Assembly (NCBI GenBank): GCA_025062375.1
Contig: JANXAG010000007.1
Location: forward strand, 1-64,000
DNA from: Anaerolineae bacterium
Lineage (GTDB): Bacteria; Chloroflexota; Anaerolineae; SpSt-600
Length of the DNA: 64,000 bases
Direction: 5' to 3'
A model generated the notes under the pieces. It was not told where the DNA came from and made no database searches. It saw only the letters and a program-made list of their open reading frames with translations. The first letter of the stretch is position 1, and every line of letters starts with the position of its first letter. The position numbers were made by a program, and so were the translations under genes. Positions 1 to 10,863 of the stretch are shown one piece after another.

Positions 1-43
1 CATGCGTGCCGCTCTTGCAAACTTCGGCGGCTTTGTAATTTAA
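1..43 (+). CDS. 3' end of an upstream gene (partial)
   Basis: A reading frame open from the window edge ends with TAA at 41-43 and gives the tail [11 protein letters not shown]. The stop lies 17 bases before the next start, and the ribosome site of kbl follows directly, so this is probably the gene before kbl in the same operon. In many bacteria the partner of kbl is threonine 3-dehydrogenase, but too little is present to say so here. A second frame ending at 36-38 cannot be excluded. Confidence 0.3.
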   Translation, partial: MRAALANFGGFVI

Positions 44-60
44 CAAATCAGGAGGCGACT

Positions 61-1241
61 ATGGGAGAAGATAGACTTGCCTGGATCGATGAAGAGATAA
101 AGGCCCTTAAGGAACAGGGCCTTTACATAAACATCCGCACAATTCAATCACCTCAGGGGGCCTGGCTTACCGTTGACGGAAAGAAAGTCCTCAACTTTTG
201 TTCCAACAACTATCTGGGATTGGCCAATCATCCCAGGCTTAAAGAAGCAGCCCGCAAAGCCCTCGAAGAATGGGGCGTTGGTCCCGCAGCCGTGCGCACC
301 ATCGCCGGGACCATGTCCCTCCACCTGGAATTGGAAGAAAAACTGGCCCGGTTCAAAGGAGCCGAGAGCGCTATATCTTTCCAGTCAGGCTTCAAAGCTA
401 ACCTCGCCACAATACCCGCTCTGGTGGGAGAGGGGGATGTAATCTTCTCCGACGAACTTAACCACGCCTCCATTATAGACGGATGCCGCCTTTCGAGGGC
501 TAAAATTGTCCGCTACAACCACTGCGACCCGGCTGATCTGGAGGCTAAAATTCGCCAGGAAGCAGGGAAATATCGCCGCGGGATAATCATAACCGATGGG
601 GTCTTCTCCATGGATGGAGACATTGCCCCGCTGCCGGAAATCGTAGAAATAGCTGAAAAATACAACCTCATGACCATGGTAGATGATGCCCATGGTGAAG
701 GAGTCCTGGGCCGGGGTGGGAGAGGCATCGTAGACCACTTCGGCTTGCATGGGCGGGTTGATGTGGAAATTGGGACCCTATCCAAAGCTTTTGGCGTGGT
801 GGGGGGATATGTAGCGGGGAAAGAAAAAGTAGTAGAGTGGCTTCGCCAGAGAGGGAGGCCTTTCCTCTTCTCCAGCGCTATGACCCCTGCTGATGTGGCA
901 GCCTGCATCGCCGCTGTTGAAATTCTGGAAGAATCCACCGAACTTGTAGATAAACTTTGGGAAAACACCCGTTACTTCAAAGCCGAAATGCGTCGTCTTG
1001 GATTTGATATCGGCCAGAGCGTAACTCCGATAACACCCGTTATGTTGGGAGAAGCGCCTCTGGCTCAAGAATTCTCCCGCCGACTCTTTGAAAATGGAGT
1101 TTTTGCCCAGGCTATCGGCTATCCTACAGTTCCTAAGGGCAAAGCCCGCATAAGAGTTATGATTTCCGCCACCCATTCCCGGGAGGATTTGGACAAAGGC
1201 CTAGAAGCCTTTGCTAGGGTGGGCAAAGAATTAGGCGTAAT

Positions 1242-1245
<4 letters not shown>
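61..1245 (+). CDS. kbl: glycine C-acetyltransferase (2-amino-3-ketobutyrate CoA ligase)
   Basis: PLP enzyme of the alpha-oxoamine synthase family, 394 residues, the usual length. It cleaves 2-amino-3-ketobutyrate with CoA to glycine and acetyl-CoA in threonine breakdown. Family motifs are clear: [13 protein letters not shown] (about 46-58), NHASIIDG with the ring-stacking His near 135, VDDAHGEG with the PLP-nitrogen Asp near 208, and GTLSKAFG with the Schiff-base Lys at about 242. The stretch [10 protein letters not shown] is typical of KBL. 8-amino-7-oxononanoate synthase (BioF) is the nearest alternative, but the N-terminal half fits KBL better and no biotin genes are nearby. The ribosome site AGGAGG lies just ahead of the ATG. 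The stop overlaps the next start as ATGA. Confidence 0.87.
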
Positions 1246-3702
<2,457 letters not shown>

Positions 3703-3760
3703 TCTGATTTCACGAAAGGGGCCAGCCTTAAAATAAATTTGCGCCAGGGCCAGAGGGGTT

Positions 3761-3788
3761 TTGCCTGGTAATAAGGGAATATTATAAT
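3761..3788 (+). promoter_or_regulatory. promoter ahead of the AmaP-like gene
   Basis: TTGCCT (3761-3766), 16 bases, then TATAAT (3783-3788). It lies 35 bases before the start of the next gene, in a 120-base gap after the glycosidase. Confidence 0.6.
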
Positions 3789-3822
3789 TTTTCTTGCAAA
3801 ACCTTCAGGGAGGTATTGGATT

Positions 3823-4377
3823 ATGAACACCTTCAACCGCATTGTAGTAGTCATTTTCCTGCTGATAAACCTCGTACTCCTGCCCGCTTTCTTCCTCTTC
3901 CCCCGCGAACTGATCGCTAACCTAAACAGCGCCCTCACAAACCTCGAACATGCTCTGGAAAAAATCCAACCCTTCGTGAGGCTCAGCGGCGGAATAGCTC
4001 TGGCGGTGCTGAGCTTTATCCTCTGCTTTCTCCTGCTCATCCTGGAACTTCGCCCCTCAAAGCCCGGCGTGGTCAGAGTAAGCAGGGCTGATAGAGGGGA
4101 AGTTCTTCTGGAGCTTGGCTCTATCGCCGGCAGGATCCAGCAGACAGTAGCTCAGATACCCAGTGTGGTGGATGTAAAGCCAGTAATCAAAAGAAAAGGA
4201 CCTGGGGTGGATGTTACCCTCAATATCACCACAACCCCTGAAGTAAATGTGCCCGAAAAAAGCGCCGAAATCTTAGAAGCGGTCAAGAGGCTGGTGGAAG
4301 GAGAAATCGGGGTAAAGCTGACTCATTTTCAGTTAAAAGTTAAGCACATAAAATCACCGATTACCGTCAAAAAGTAG
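3823..4377 (+). CDS. amaP: AmaP-like alkaline shock response membrane anchor protein
   Basis: 184 residues with two hydrophobic segments (about 8-30 and 55-78) separated by a short loop containing NLEHALEKIQ. A soluble C-terminal part follows (about 85-180) that looks like the Asp23/YloU fold: DRGEVLLELGSIAGRIQQTV, then a predicted beta-rich part VDVTLNITTTPEVNVPE. This is the architecture of AmaP, which anchors Asp23-family proteins at the membrane. No asp23 gene is next to it here. The function is inferred from architecture. The ribosome site is GGGAGG. The end overlaps the convergent lipoprotein gene by 11 bases. Confidence 0.7.
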   Translation: MNTFNRIVVVIFLLINLVLLPAFFLFPRELIANLNSALTNLEHALEKIQPFVRLSGGIALAVLSFILCFLLLILELRPSKPGVVRVSRADRGEVLLELGSIAGRIQQTVAQIPSVVDVKPVIKRKGPGVDVTLNITTTPEVNVPEKSAEILEAVKRLVEGEIGVKLTHFQLKVKHIKSPITVKK

Positions 4378-4915
4378 TTCGCCCTTTGACAGTAATAACA
4401 CCTGGGTCAAGCCTTATTTCTTCAAAGTAAACCATCAGCTTTGCCTCGGCAAGGGTTTCCGAAACGATGCGCGAAACGGTCCTCAAGGTAACCGCAGGCA
4501 AAGGCCTGTTGTTGATAAGCGCCCTGGTGAATTGAACTTTTGCCGTTCCATCTTGCACATAAAGCTGAAATTCCACCACCAGATTCAGGGCAACCGGAGC
4601 TAAGTTCACAAGAGTGGCGACAAAGATCACCTTATTCCGCTCTATCCAGATCCTTGGGTCCCTGAGAGGATGTTCTTTAAGCCTTTCCTCCAGCGTGAAA
4701 ACCAGCAAAGATGTGAGCTCAGATTCGGTAAAGGTGAGGTGAAAAGACTCTTGTTGCTGAGCTTTATTTATTTTCCCCCAGGCTCTATCAGCAAGCTCCC
4801 TTGATATTTCCACCGGGCGTGATGGGAGTTCCTGCTTCGGGCGGCCTGCGGCACAGCCGGAAAGAAAAAAGGCGATGATCACCAGCACGCTCAAGACCAA
4901 TAGTAACCTGCGCAT
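4367..4915 (-). CDS. small lipoprotein of unknown function
   Basis: 182 residues. The N-terminus is a lipoprotein signal with lipobox LSGC at about residues 18-21, so the mature protein should sit on the outer face of the membrane. The rest is soluble, with a pattern (ITESEL-like segment FTESELTSLL, then VIFVATLVN, LVVEFQLYVQDG, QFTRALIN) like lipid-binding beta-sheet folds of the DUF2993 type, where repeated amphipathic strands line a groove. I do not recognise a named family. It is convergent to the AmaP-like gene and divergent from the HlyD-type gene. Confidence 0.65.
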   Translation of the reverse strand: MRRLLLVLSVLVIIAFFLSGCAAGRPKQELPSRPVEISRELADRAWGKINKAQQQESFHLTFTESELTSLLVFTLEERLKEHPLRDPRIWIERNKVIFVATLVNLAPVALNLVVEFQLYVQDGTAKVQFTRALINNRPLPAVTLRTVSRIVSETLAEAKLMVYFEEIRLDPGVITVKGRTTF

Positions 4916-5030
4916 CCCTTAACCTCCTCGCCCAAGGTTAAGTATATTATACCACCTTTTCAGCCCCTCTAACGCAAGCCTTACCTGCAAGTGGCCTCCG
5001 GAGAGCTCCTTTAATCCCGTTCTGCTCTCT

Positions 5031-5059
5031 TTGGCAAGATAACTCTGATTATTTATAAT
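5031..5059 (+). promoter_or_regulatory. promoter of the HlyD-type gene
   Basis: TTGGCA (5031-5036), exactly 17 bases, TATAAT (5054-5059). The -10 box overlaps an upstream in-frame ATG at 5058, so that ATG cannot be in the mRNA. This fixes the start of the gene at the later ATG, 5091. Confidence 0.8.
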
Positions 5060-5090
5060 GAACTGGGATTCTAATCTTGAGGAGAAAGAG

Positions 5091-6332
5091 ATGGGTAGAG
5101 CTTTAAAGTCCTGGTTACTTATCCTTGCTGCCCTAACCTTCACTGCCGCCTGCGCTCAATTTCCAAAAGCAAGAGGGGATTTACTGGAAGCTTCAGGCAC
5201 TATTGAAGCTACAGAGATATCCGTGGCTTCGGAAATAGGAGGCAAAGTGGTGGAGGTAGCAGTTGAGGAAGGGGATGAAATTCGGAAAGGAAATCTCCTT
5301 ATACGGTTAGATGACTCCGAGGCAAGGCAGAAGGTGGCAGAAGCTGAGGCTGTTCTCAAAGAGGCCAGAGCACACCTTGAGAAAGTCCAAAGGGGTGCAA
5401 CCACCGAGGAACTGGACTTAGCTGAAGCTGCCCTCCAGCAAGCTATTGCTCGGAGGGATGCTGCCCGACGAGCATGGGAGGATGCCTCAGCGGCCCTAAA
5501 ATCGCTGCAGGAGCTAGAAGTTGAAATAGAAAAAACCAAAGCAGAGCTTATAACCGCTGAGGGGGAAATCAGAAAAGCCGAGGTTCAACTCCGTATGGCC
5601 CAAATCATGCGCGACCGCTACCAGGGCGATGGTTCTGCCCAGGGCAAAGTCCTCTACACTTCTTATTCTTACCAGGTGGAAGCAGCAAAGGCGGCTTTAG
5701 AGGCCGCTAAAGCCAAAAAATTGGCCGTTGAAATCGAACTAAAAGACCTGGAAGATAAAAAATCAAACCCCTACCCTTACCTCCTTAAAGCCCTACAAGC
5801 TGAAGGGGAATACAGACAGGCGGAAGCTCACCTCCTTTCAGCTCAGGCGGAGCTGGAGAAAGCCAGAGCTGGAGCAAGACCTGAAGAAATAGAGCTTGCC
5901 CATGCTGCCGTAAAACAGGCCGAAGCTGCGCTGGAAATAGCCCGCTATTTTCTAACCAAACACACCATACATGCCCCGGCCTCGGGTTTTGTGTCCGAAT
6001 GCGCCGTAAAGCCTGGAGAAAACCTCCTACCGGGCAAACCATTCATTACCATTGCCTCTTTGGACGAAGTAGAGCTCACCCTCTACATACCCCTTGCCAA
6101 ACTGGGGCTTATGCAACTGGGACAGGAAGTAGAAGTTAGGGTTGATTCCTTCCCCGGAGAAGTTTTCAAGGGCCAAATTGTTTACATCTCCCCCGAAGCC
6201 GAATTTACCCCTCGTTCAGTTCAAACGAAAGAGGAAAGAATCACCCAGGTTTTCAGGGTTCAGGTTAAGCTCCCCAACCCCGACCATAAACTCAAACCTG
6301 GAATGTATGCCGAGGCCATTATTCGGAGGTAA
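5091..6332 (+). CDS. HlyD-family membrane-fusion/efflux adaptor lipoprotein
   Basis: 413 residues from the ATG at 5091, chosen because GGAGAAAGAG precedes it and because the promoter -10 covers the alternative ATG at 5058. A lipoprotein-like signal comes first (LAALTFTAAC), then the biotinyl-lipoyl barrel half (ATEISVASEIGGKVVEV, followed by GDEIRKGNLLIRLDD). A long Ala/Glu/Lys coiled-coil hairpin runs from about 85 to 275. The second lipoyl half (TIHAPASGFVSECAVKPGE) follows, then a beta-barrel domain (PLAKLGLMQLGQEVEV). This is the layout of periplasmic adaptors for ABC or MFS exporters such as YbhG. No exporter ATPase or permease follows, so the partner must lie elsewhere. Confidence 0.85.
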   Translation: MGRALKSWLLILAALTFTAACAQFPKARGDLLEASGTIEATEISVASEIGGKVVEVAVEEGDEIRKGNLLIRLDDSEARQKVAEAEAVLKEARAHLEKVQRGATTEELDLAEAALQQAIARRDAARRAWEDASAALKSLQELEVEIEKTKAELITAEGEIRKAEVQLRMAQIMRDRYQGDGSAQGKVLYTSYSYQVEAAKAALEAAKAKKLAVEIELKDLEDKKSNPYPYLLKALQAEGEYRQAEAHLLSAQAELEKARAGARPEEIELAHAAVKQAEAALEIARYFLTKHTIHAPASGFVSECAVKPGENLLPGKPFITIASLDEVELTLYIPLAKLGLMQLGQEVEVRVDSFPGEVFKGQIVYISPEAEFTPRSVQTKEERITQVFRVQVKLPNPDHKLKPGMYAEAIIRR

Positions 6333-6401
6333 AACCGCATGAAAGGGGCACAACCTGCTATCCCTGGCGACCACACCTGCGAACAACCTGATATCCTCTT
6401 C

Positions 6402-6430
6402 TTGCTTTCTTATCCCGTAAGTGCTATAAT
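6402..6430 (+). promoter_or_regulatory. promoter of the winged-helix gene
   Basis: TTGCTT (6402-6407), 17 bases, TATAAT (6425-6430). The start of the winged-helix gene is 22 bases downstream, with GGAGGTGAG between. Confidence 0.7.
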
Positions 6431-6451
6431 ACCTGTGGAGGTGAGAAAATT

Positions 6452-6691
6452 ATGGAATATTCCCGGAAAGAAGTGCTTAGCAGAGTGGTCACCAGCCTTA
6501 AACAACAGGGGAAGCAGTCCATAGCCGAACTGGTCCTTTCAACTCGCTTGCCCTACGGCGTGATCCAAGAGGCAATAATCACCCTTAAGGAACGGGGCAT
6601 CGTCAAAATAGAAAGAATAATGGCCAACCCTGACCAGAACACAGAGATAGAACTACTGGAGGCTATGGACCTCATAGAACTAAATGAGTAG
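6452..6691 (+). CDS. small winged-helix DNA-binding protein
   Basis: 79 residues. A short helix (YSRKEVLSRVVTSLKQQG) is followed by the helix-turn-helix ISELVLSTRLPYGVIQEAI-like segment (about 22-42), then the wing strand RGIVKIERIM. This is the minimal wHTH fold used by MarR/PadR-type regulators and by some non-regulatory small DNA-binding proteins. No effector domain is present. The ribosome site GGAGGTGAG and a consensus promoter directly upstream support expression. It is followed five bases later by a membrane protein gene, so the two may form a pair. Confidence 0.65.
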   Translation: MEYSRKEVLSRVVTSLKQQGKQSIAELVLSTRLPYGVIQEAIITLKERGIVKIERIMANPDQNTEIELLEAMDLIELNE

Positions 6692-6696
6692 CCACA

Positions 6697-7428
6697 ATGC
6701 CGGATATTGAAACTTTATTGAGTGCTCTGATAGCCATCATCATCGCTGTTGTAGCAAGCTCAATGGAGCTTTTGAGCAAATATCAAGCCCGAAGCTTCCG
6801 TGAAATTTTTTTCTCCCCCTATTATCTTTATTTTGCCCTCCTTAATGCTCTCTTTTGCGCTCTTGTGTACTGGTCATTGCCCTATATAGGCAACATTTTA
6901 GTGCGAAGCGAGTTGCTCCTACCGCTGGAGAATCCCCTGGTGCGAGCAATTGTAGCCGGTTTGGGTTACCTGCTTATAGCGAGAACCAGCTTTTTAGATA
7001 TAACCGTGAGAGGGCAAACTGTAGGAATTGGGTTTGATGGTATTTACAGCACAGTAGCTCAGTACTTGCTTCGGCACCACGATATGCGCTTGCGAAGGAA
7101 AATGCGTGATGATTTCCTGAAAGCTTTTCACCGCTACAGAGATAAACCTCAGGTTTTCATCGGAGCCATTAAACTCCTCATGCCTCAACTGGAAATTGAG
7201 GATCGCGAAGAAGCTGAGGCCATTTTAGCCAGACTTAAAACAGGAAAAGTAAACCTTGTGGACTTCTGCTTTGGCTTGTATCTATTGCTCAGGGAATACA
7301 CTGGAGGGGCTGAAAGCGTAGAGCACCTCCTCTCTCAGGTGGAAGAAGCCATGAAGTTTGACCCCAATTACGAAAAATCCCTAAGAGATGAAATCCAATG
7401 GCTTATCGCTTCCACTGCTGAAAAGTAA
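6697..7428 (+). CDS. membrane-anchored protein of unknown function
   Basis: 243 residues. Hydrophobic segments lie at about 5-25, 42-65 and 82-100. The remaining C-terminal 130 residues are charged and helical (MRLRRKMRDDFLKAFHRYRD, then alternating E/R helices), so they should face the cytoplasm. No family is recognised. Its start follows the winged-helix gene by five bases without a strong ribosome site, which suggests translational coupling. Compartment and number of segments are read from hydrophobicity only. Confidence 0.6.
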   Translation: MPDIETLLSALIAIIIAVVASSMELLSKYQARSFREIFFSPYYLYFALLNALFCALVYWSLPYIGNILVRSELLLPLENPLVRAIVAGLGYLLIARTSFLDITVRGQTVGIGFDGIYSTVAQYLLRHHDMRLRRKMRDDFLKAFHRYRDKPQVFIGAIKLLMPQLEIEDREEAEAILARLKTGKVNLVDFCFGLYLLLREYTGGAESVEHLLSQVEEAMKFDPNYEKSLRDEIQWLIASTAEK

Positions 7429-7585
7429 CCAGACCGCTAAAAGATTCCCCAATTCCATCTCAGGAAGTTATATATTGACGCAAAAATGGTTACCTTTTCA
7501 TAAATGGATAATGACAAAATATGGGGTTGCGAGGGTGGGGCATAAAAAGTAGATCGCCAACTCATCAGGCCATATGGGTGATATT

Positions 7586-7614
7586 TTGCTTCATTTGCTT
7601 AGTTATGCTATAAT
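7586..7614 (+). promoter_or_regulatory. promoter of the liv operon
   Basis: TTGCTT (7586-7591), 17 bases, TATAAT (7609-7614), 54 bases before livK. The rest of the 239-base gap (7429-7585) is A/T-rich and shows no gene. A short inverted element, GCCACGGCGTGGC, lies in the leader at 7630-7642 and could fold or serve as an operator. Confidence 0.7.
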
Positions 7615-7667
7615 TTAAAAACAAGAATCCGCCACGGCGTGGCTAAAACCTTTTAAGGAGGAAAGCC

Positions 7668-8813
7668 ATGGGTAAAAAGCTGACTATAGTCTTAGCGCTG
7701 GTCCTTGCCCTCGCTATGGTCCTCTCCGCATGCAAGCCCAGGCCTGTTGAGCCCATTAAGATCGGTTTCGTTGGTCCTATTACCGGCAAATGGGCTTACG
7801 AAGGCGAGGGAATGCTTAAGGTCATTAAACTCCTTGCCAAACAGGTAAACGAGCAAGGAGGCCTTCTAGGCGGCCGGAAGATCGAGATTGTCCCCTGCGA
7901 TGACAAAGGCGAAGCCAGCGAAGCTGCCCTCTGCGGCGACAAGCTGGCTGCCGAGAAGGTGGTAGCAGTAATTGGAAGCTACGCCTCCACCTGCACTGAG
8001 CCCCTCTCCAAAGTCCTTAACGAAAAGAACATCCTCCAAATCACTCCTTCTTCCACCGCCACTGTTCTGACGGAGAAAGGGTATAAACAATTCTTCCGCA
8101 CTTGCTTCTTGGATGACAAGCAGGGCCTCTTCGCTGCTGAGTTCTTCATCAAGAAAGGCTGGAAGAAAGCCGCCTTCATCCACGATAACTCCACTTACGC
8201 CAAAGGCCTGGCAGAGTGGGCTAAGAAGTATTACGAGGAAAGGGGAGGGACTACAGTCCTCTTTGACGCTATAACCCAGGGCGAGCAGGACTTCACCCCC
8301 ATGCTGACTAAGATCAAAGCTGCTGCCCCCGATGTGGTCTACTTCACCGGTTACCACCCCGATGGTGGCCTCCTTCTTAAGCAAGGTTATGAGCAGGGTG
8401 TCTTCCCCAAGATTCAGTTCACCGCTGGGAACGCCTGCAATAACCCCGAATTCATTGAAATTGCGGGCAAGGAAGCAGCTGAAGGCGTTCTGGTAAGCAC
8501 CGAACCCCTGCCCGGAGATCTCCCCTATCCTGAAGCTAAGAAATTCATTGAAGACTTCAAGAAGGAATACGGGGAAGAGCCTGCCAGCATATGGTGGGTG
8601 ATGGCCGGCGACGCCTTCAAGGTCATTGTGGAAGCCATAAAGGCCACCAACTCCACTGACACCAACAAGATGGCCGAATACCTCCACACCCAATTCAAGA
8701 ACTACCCTGGCCTCACTGGCCCTATCATCGGCTTTGACGAAAAAGGCGATCGCCTTGGCACCATTCACAAGTTCTACGTCATCAAAGACGGCAAGTTTGT
8801 GCCTTACGAATAA
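7668..8813 (+). CDS. livK: branched-chain amino acid ABC transporter, substrate-binding lipoprotein
   Basis: 381 residues. The lipoprotein signal ends in LSAC (about 18-21) and is followed by the type I periplasmic-binding fold: IKIGFVGPITGKWAYEGEG near 29-47, DDKGEASEAA, GSYASTCTEPLSKVLNE, and FFRTCFLDDKQG. It matches LivJ/LivK leucine-isoleucine-valine receptors. In practice such proteins bind a range of amino acids, short amides or urea, so the substrate is not certain. It is the first gene of the complete livKHMGF set, with AAGGAGG ahead of the ATG. Two strong hairpins directly downstream probably keep its mRNA more abundant than that of the membrane parts. Confidence 0.92.
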   Translation: MGKKLTIVLALVLALAMVLSACKPRPVEPIKIGFVGPITGKWAYEGEGMLKVIKLLAKQVNEQGGLLGGRKIEIVPCDDKGEASEAALCGDKLAAEKVVAVIGSYASTCTEPLSKVLNEKNILQITPSSTATVLTEKGYKQFFRTCFLDDKQGLFAAEFFIKKGWKKAAFIHDNSTYAKGLAEWAKKYYEERGGTTVLFDAITQGEQDFTPMLTKIKAAAPDVVYFTGYHPDGGLLLKQGYEQGVFPKIQFTAGNACNNPEFIEIAGKEAAEGVLVSTEPLPGDLPYPEAKKFIEDFKKEYGEEPASIWWVMAGDAFKVIVEAIKATNSTDTNKMAEYLHTQFKNYPGLTGPIIGFDEKGDRLGTIHKFYVIKDGKFVPYE

Positions 8814-8819
8814 ATACAC

Positions 8820-8847
8820 TAAGGGGAGGGCTTAAACCCTCCCCTTA
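8820..8847 (+). terminator. stem-loop after livK (first of two)
   Basis: Eleven paired bases: AAGGGGAGGG (8821-8830) with CCCTCCCCTT (8837-8846) plus a flanking T-A pair, and a six-base loop. No T run follows, so it looks more like an mRNA-stabilising hairpin than a full terminator. Confidence 0.6.
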
Positions 8848-8870
8848 AGTTAGCAACGCAACAAATTACA

Positions 8871-8898
8871 AAGGGGGGAGAGCTTTCTCCCCCCTTTT
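8871..8898 (+). terminator. stem-loop before livH (second of two)
   Basis: AAGGGGGGAGA (8871-8881), four-base loop, TCTCCCCCCTT (8886-8896), then a short T run. It is a good intrinsic terminator or attenuator that would let only part of transcription pass into livHMGF. Confidence 0.65.
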
Positions 8899-8923
8899 AA
8901 AAGATTTTAAGTCGGGAGGGGAG

Positions 8924-9841
8924 ATGGACATATTTCTTCAGCAACTGATCAATGGGATTACCATAGGTTCCTTCTACGCCCTCATCGCCCTCGGTTACAC
9001 CATGGTCTATGGGGTTCTCAAACTGATAAATTTCGCTCACGGTGATCTCTTCATGACAGGCTCATACCTTGGCCTGACCATTATCTCCATGCTCATCGGG
9101 GCCGGATTGGGGAACCAGACTATTCTTTGGGCTCTCGCAGGGATCTTCATTATTGTTATGGTATTGGTAGCTGGGCTTGGGGTAGGAATTGAAAGGGTAG
9201 CTTATCGTCCTCTGCGCCGGGCCGGTAGGCTTGCCCCCCTGGTCTCGGCTCTGGGGGTATCCATAGCCCTCCAGAATGCTGTTATGCTTATATACGGCCC
9301 CCGCTATAGGGTCTATCCCAGAGGTATAATCCCAGCCATTTATTGGCAAATAGGGGGCTTTCAAATCAGTTTGCTCCAGGTCTTTGTCCTTTTACTTTCG
9401 TTAATCTTAATGGTTCTGCTTTATTATTTTATCCACTACACCAGACTTGGAACTGCTGTGAGGGCGACAGCCCTGGATCATGATGTTGCCAGGCTCATGG
9501 GGATCGATGTTGACACTATAGTAAGGATTATCTTTATAATAGGTCCAGCGCTCGGAGCAGCCGGCGGGATAATGGTAGGCTTGTATTACGGACGCATAAA
9601 CTTCACCCTGGGGTGGGGCTATGGTCTCAAAGCTTTCACCGCCGCTATACTGGGCGGAATTGGCAATATCCCGGGCGCTATGTTAGGAGGAATGCTCCTG
9701 GGGATCTTTGAAACCTTGGTAGCCGGCTTCATACCCCAGGGAGGTGCCTGGAAAGAAGCTATCGTCTTCTTGATATTAATCCTCATACTTATAGTCCGTC
9801 CAAGGGGTATCCTTGGTGAGAGGGTGGCGGAGAAACTTTAA
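8924..9841 (+). CDS. livH: branched-chain amino acid ABC transporter permease LivH
   Basis: 305 residues, about eight hydrophobic segments. The LivH signature is at the start: LINGITIGSFYALIALGYTM, then GVLKLINFAHGDLFM (about 26-45). The coupling-loop region TALDHDVARLMGIDVD follows near 180-195. It forms the membrane channel with LivM. It starts with ATG after GGGAGGGGAG and lies 14 bases before livM. Loss of the hairpins upstream would raise its expression relative to livK. Confidence 0.93.
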   Translation: MDIFLQQLINGITIGSFYALIALGYTMVYGVLKLINFAHGDLFMTGSYLGLTIISMLIGAGLGNQTILWALAGIFIIVMVLVAGLGVGIERVAYRPLRRAGRLAPLVSALGVSIALQNAVMLIYGPRYRVYPRGIIPAIYWQIGGFQISLLQVFVLLLSLILMVLLYYFIHYTRLGTAVRATALDHDVARLMGIDVDTIVRIIFIIGPALGAAGGIMVGLYYGRINFTLGWGYGLKAFTAAILGGIGNIPGAMLGGMLLGIFETLVAGFIPQGGAWKEAIVFLILILILIVRPRGILGERVAEKL

Positions 9842-9855
9842 GAAGGGGTGAAAGG

Positions 9856-10848
9856 ATGAAAGCTTTGTTTACTTACTTCAAAAACCTGGACCGTCGTGTC
9901 CTCTACGGGGCACTTTTAGCTATAGTTCTCCTTTTCCCCTTGGTGGTCAGAAACGATTACTGGATTTCCACCTGGGTATTGTTTGGGATATGGGTGATCC
10001 TAGGGCTTAGCCTCAACATAATTGTGGGATATGCTGGACTTTTTCAGCTCGGCCATGCGGCTTTTTGGGCAGTAGGGGCATACACCACCGCTATCCTGAA
10101 TATTTACCTAAAGGTCCCCATTCTGGTATGCCTGCCCATAAGCGCCCTCGTGGCTGCCTTCTTTGCCATCATTATCTCCAAACCCATCCTCCACCTGAGG
10201 GGCGATTACCTCTGCATAGTGACCATAGGTTTCGGGGAGATTGTGCGGCTTTTCCTCTACAATGACCCCTTCAAGATCACCGGCGGAGTCAATGGTTTAA
10301 GAGGAATTGCAAGGCCTTCCATCCTGGGGCTGGAGATAAACACCCCAACCGATTATTACTATTACGTGCTTTTCTTCGTGCTCATTACCATATTAGCGAT
10401 GCAGAGGCTTGAAAATTCAAGGTTAGGGCGAGCCTGGAACTATGTTAGGGAAGACGAAATGGCCGCTGAAGCCATGGGCATTGACACGGTGAAAGTCAAG
10501 CTTCTGGCCTTCGCTATAGGCGCAGCCTGGGCTGGAGTCGCCGGGAACATTTACGCCAGCCGATATACCGTGATCGCACCTGAAACCTTCAGCTTCTGGA
10601 ACTCGGTGGTAATGTTCTGCATAGTAGTTCTGGGAGGGACCGGTTCCATCCCTGGTGTTTTTGTGGGAACCCTGGGAATGATTGTGCTCCCTGAAATTTT
10701 AAGGCATGTTCTTTCGGCTATACTGGAGTGGCGGCTCCTTGTGTTTGGAATTGCTATGGTGATAATGATGATTTTCCGTCCTGAAGGGCTCTGGCCTCAC
10801 CGCCGCTACCGCCTTGAATTGCGCCGAGAAGAACCTACTTCTTCCTGA
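9856..10848 (+). CDS. livM: branched-chain amino acid ABC transporter permease LivM
   Basis: 330 residues with about nine hydrophobic segments. The LivM signature LSLNIIVGYAGLFQLGHAAF lies near 51-70, and the cytoplasmic coupling segment REDEMAAEAMGIDTVKVK near 197-214. It pairs with LivH. The C-terminus carries the usual FRPEGLWP. The ATG follows AAGGGGTGAAAGG, and nine bases separate the stop from the GTG codon ahead of livG. Confidence 0.93.
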   Translation: MKALFTYFKNLDRRVLYGALLAIVLLFPLVVRNDYWISTWVLFGIWVILGLSLNIIVGYAGLFQLGHAAFWAVGAYTTAILNIYLKVPILVCLPISALVAAFFAIIISKPILHLRGDYLCIVTIGFGEIVRLFLYNDPFKITGGVNGLRGIARPSILGLEINTPTDYYYYVLFFVLITILAMQRLENSRLGRAWNYVREDEMAAEAMGIDTVKVKLLAFAIGAAWAGVAGNIYASRYTVIAPETFSFWNSVVMFCIVVLGGTGSIPGVFVGTLGMIVLPEILRHVLSAILEWRLLVFGIAMVIMMIFRPEGLWPHRRYRLELRREEPTSS

Positions 10849-10863
10849 CGCCTGGAGGTGGAA

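Noticed and set aside
5058-5090. An earlier ATG for the HlyD-type gene
   Set aside because: It overlaps the -10 box of a consensus promoter and has no ribosome site; the ATG at 5091 has both a site and a lipoprotein signal directly after it.
6339-6524. A 61-codon plus-strand frame before the winged-helix gene
   Set aside because: It runs through the promoter and ribosome site of the next gene, has no site of its own and no motif.
7866-8819. Long minus frame (317 codons) inside livK
   Set aside because: It is the complement of a well-supported lipoprotein gene; its translation shows no domain or start site.
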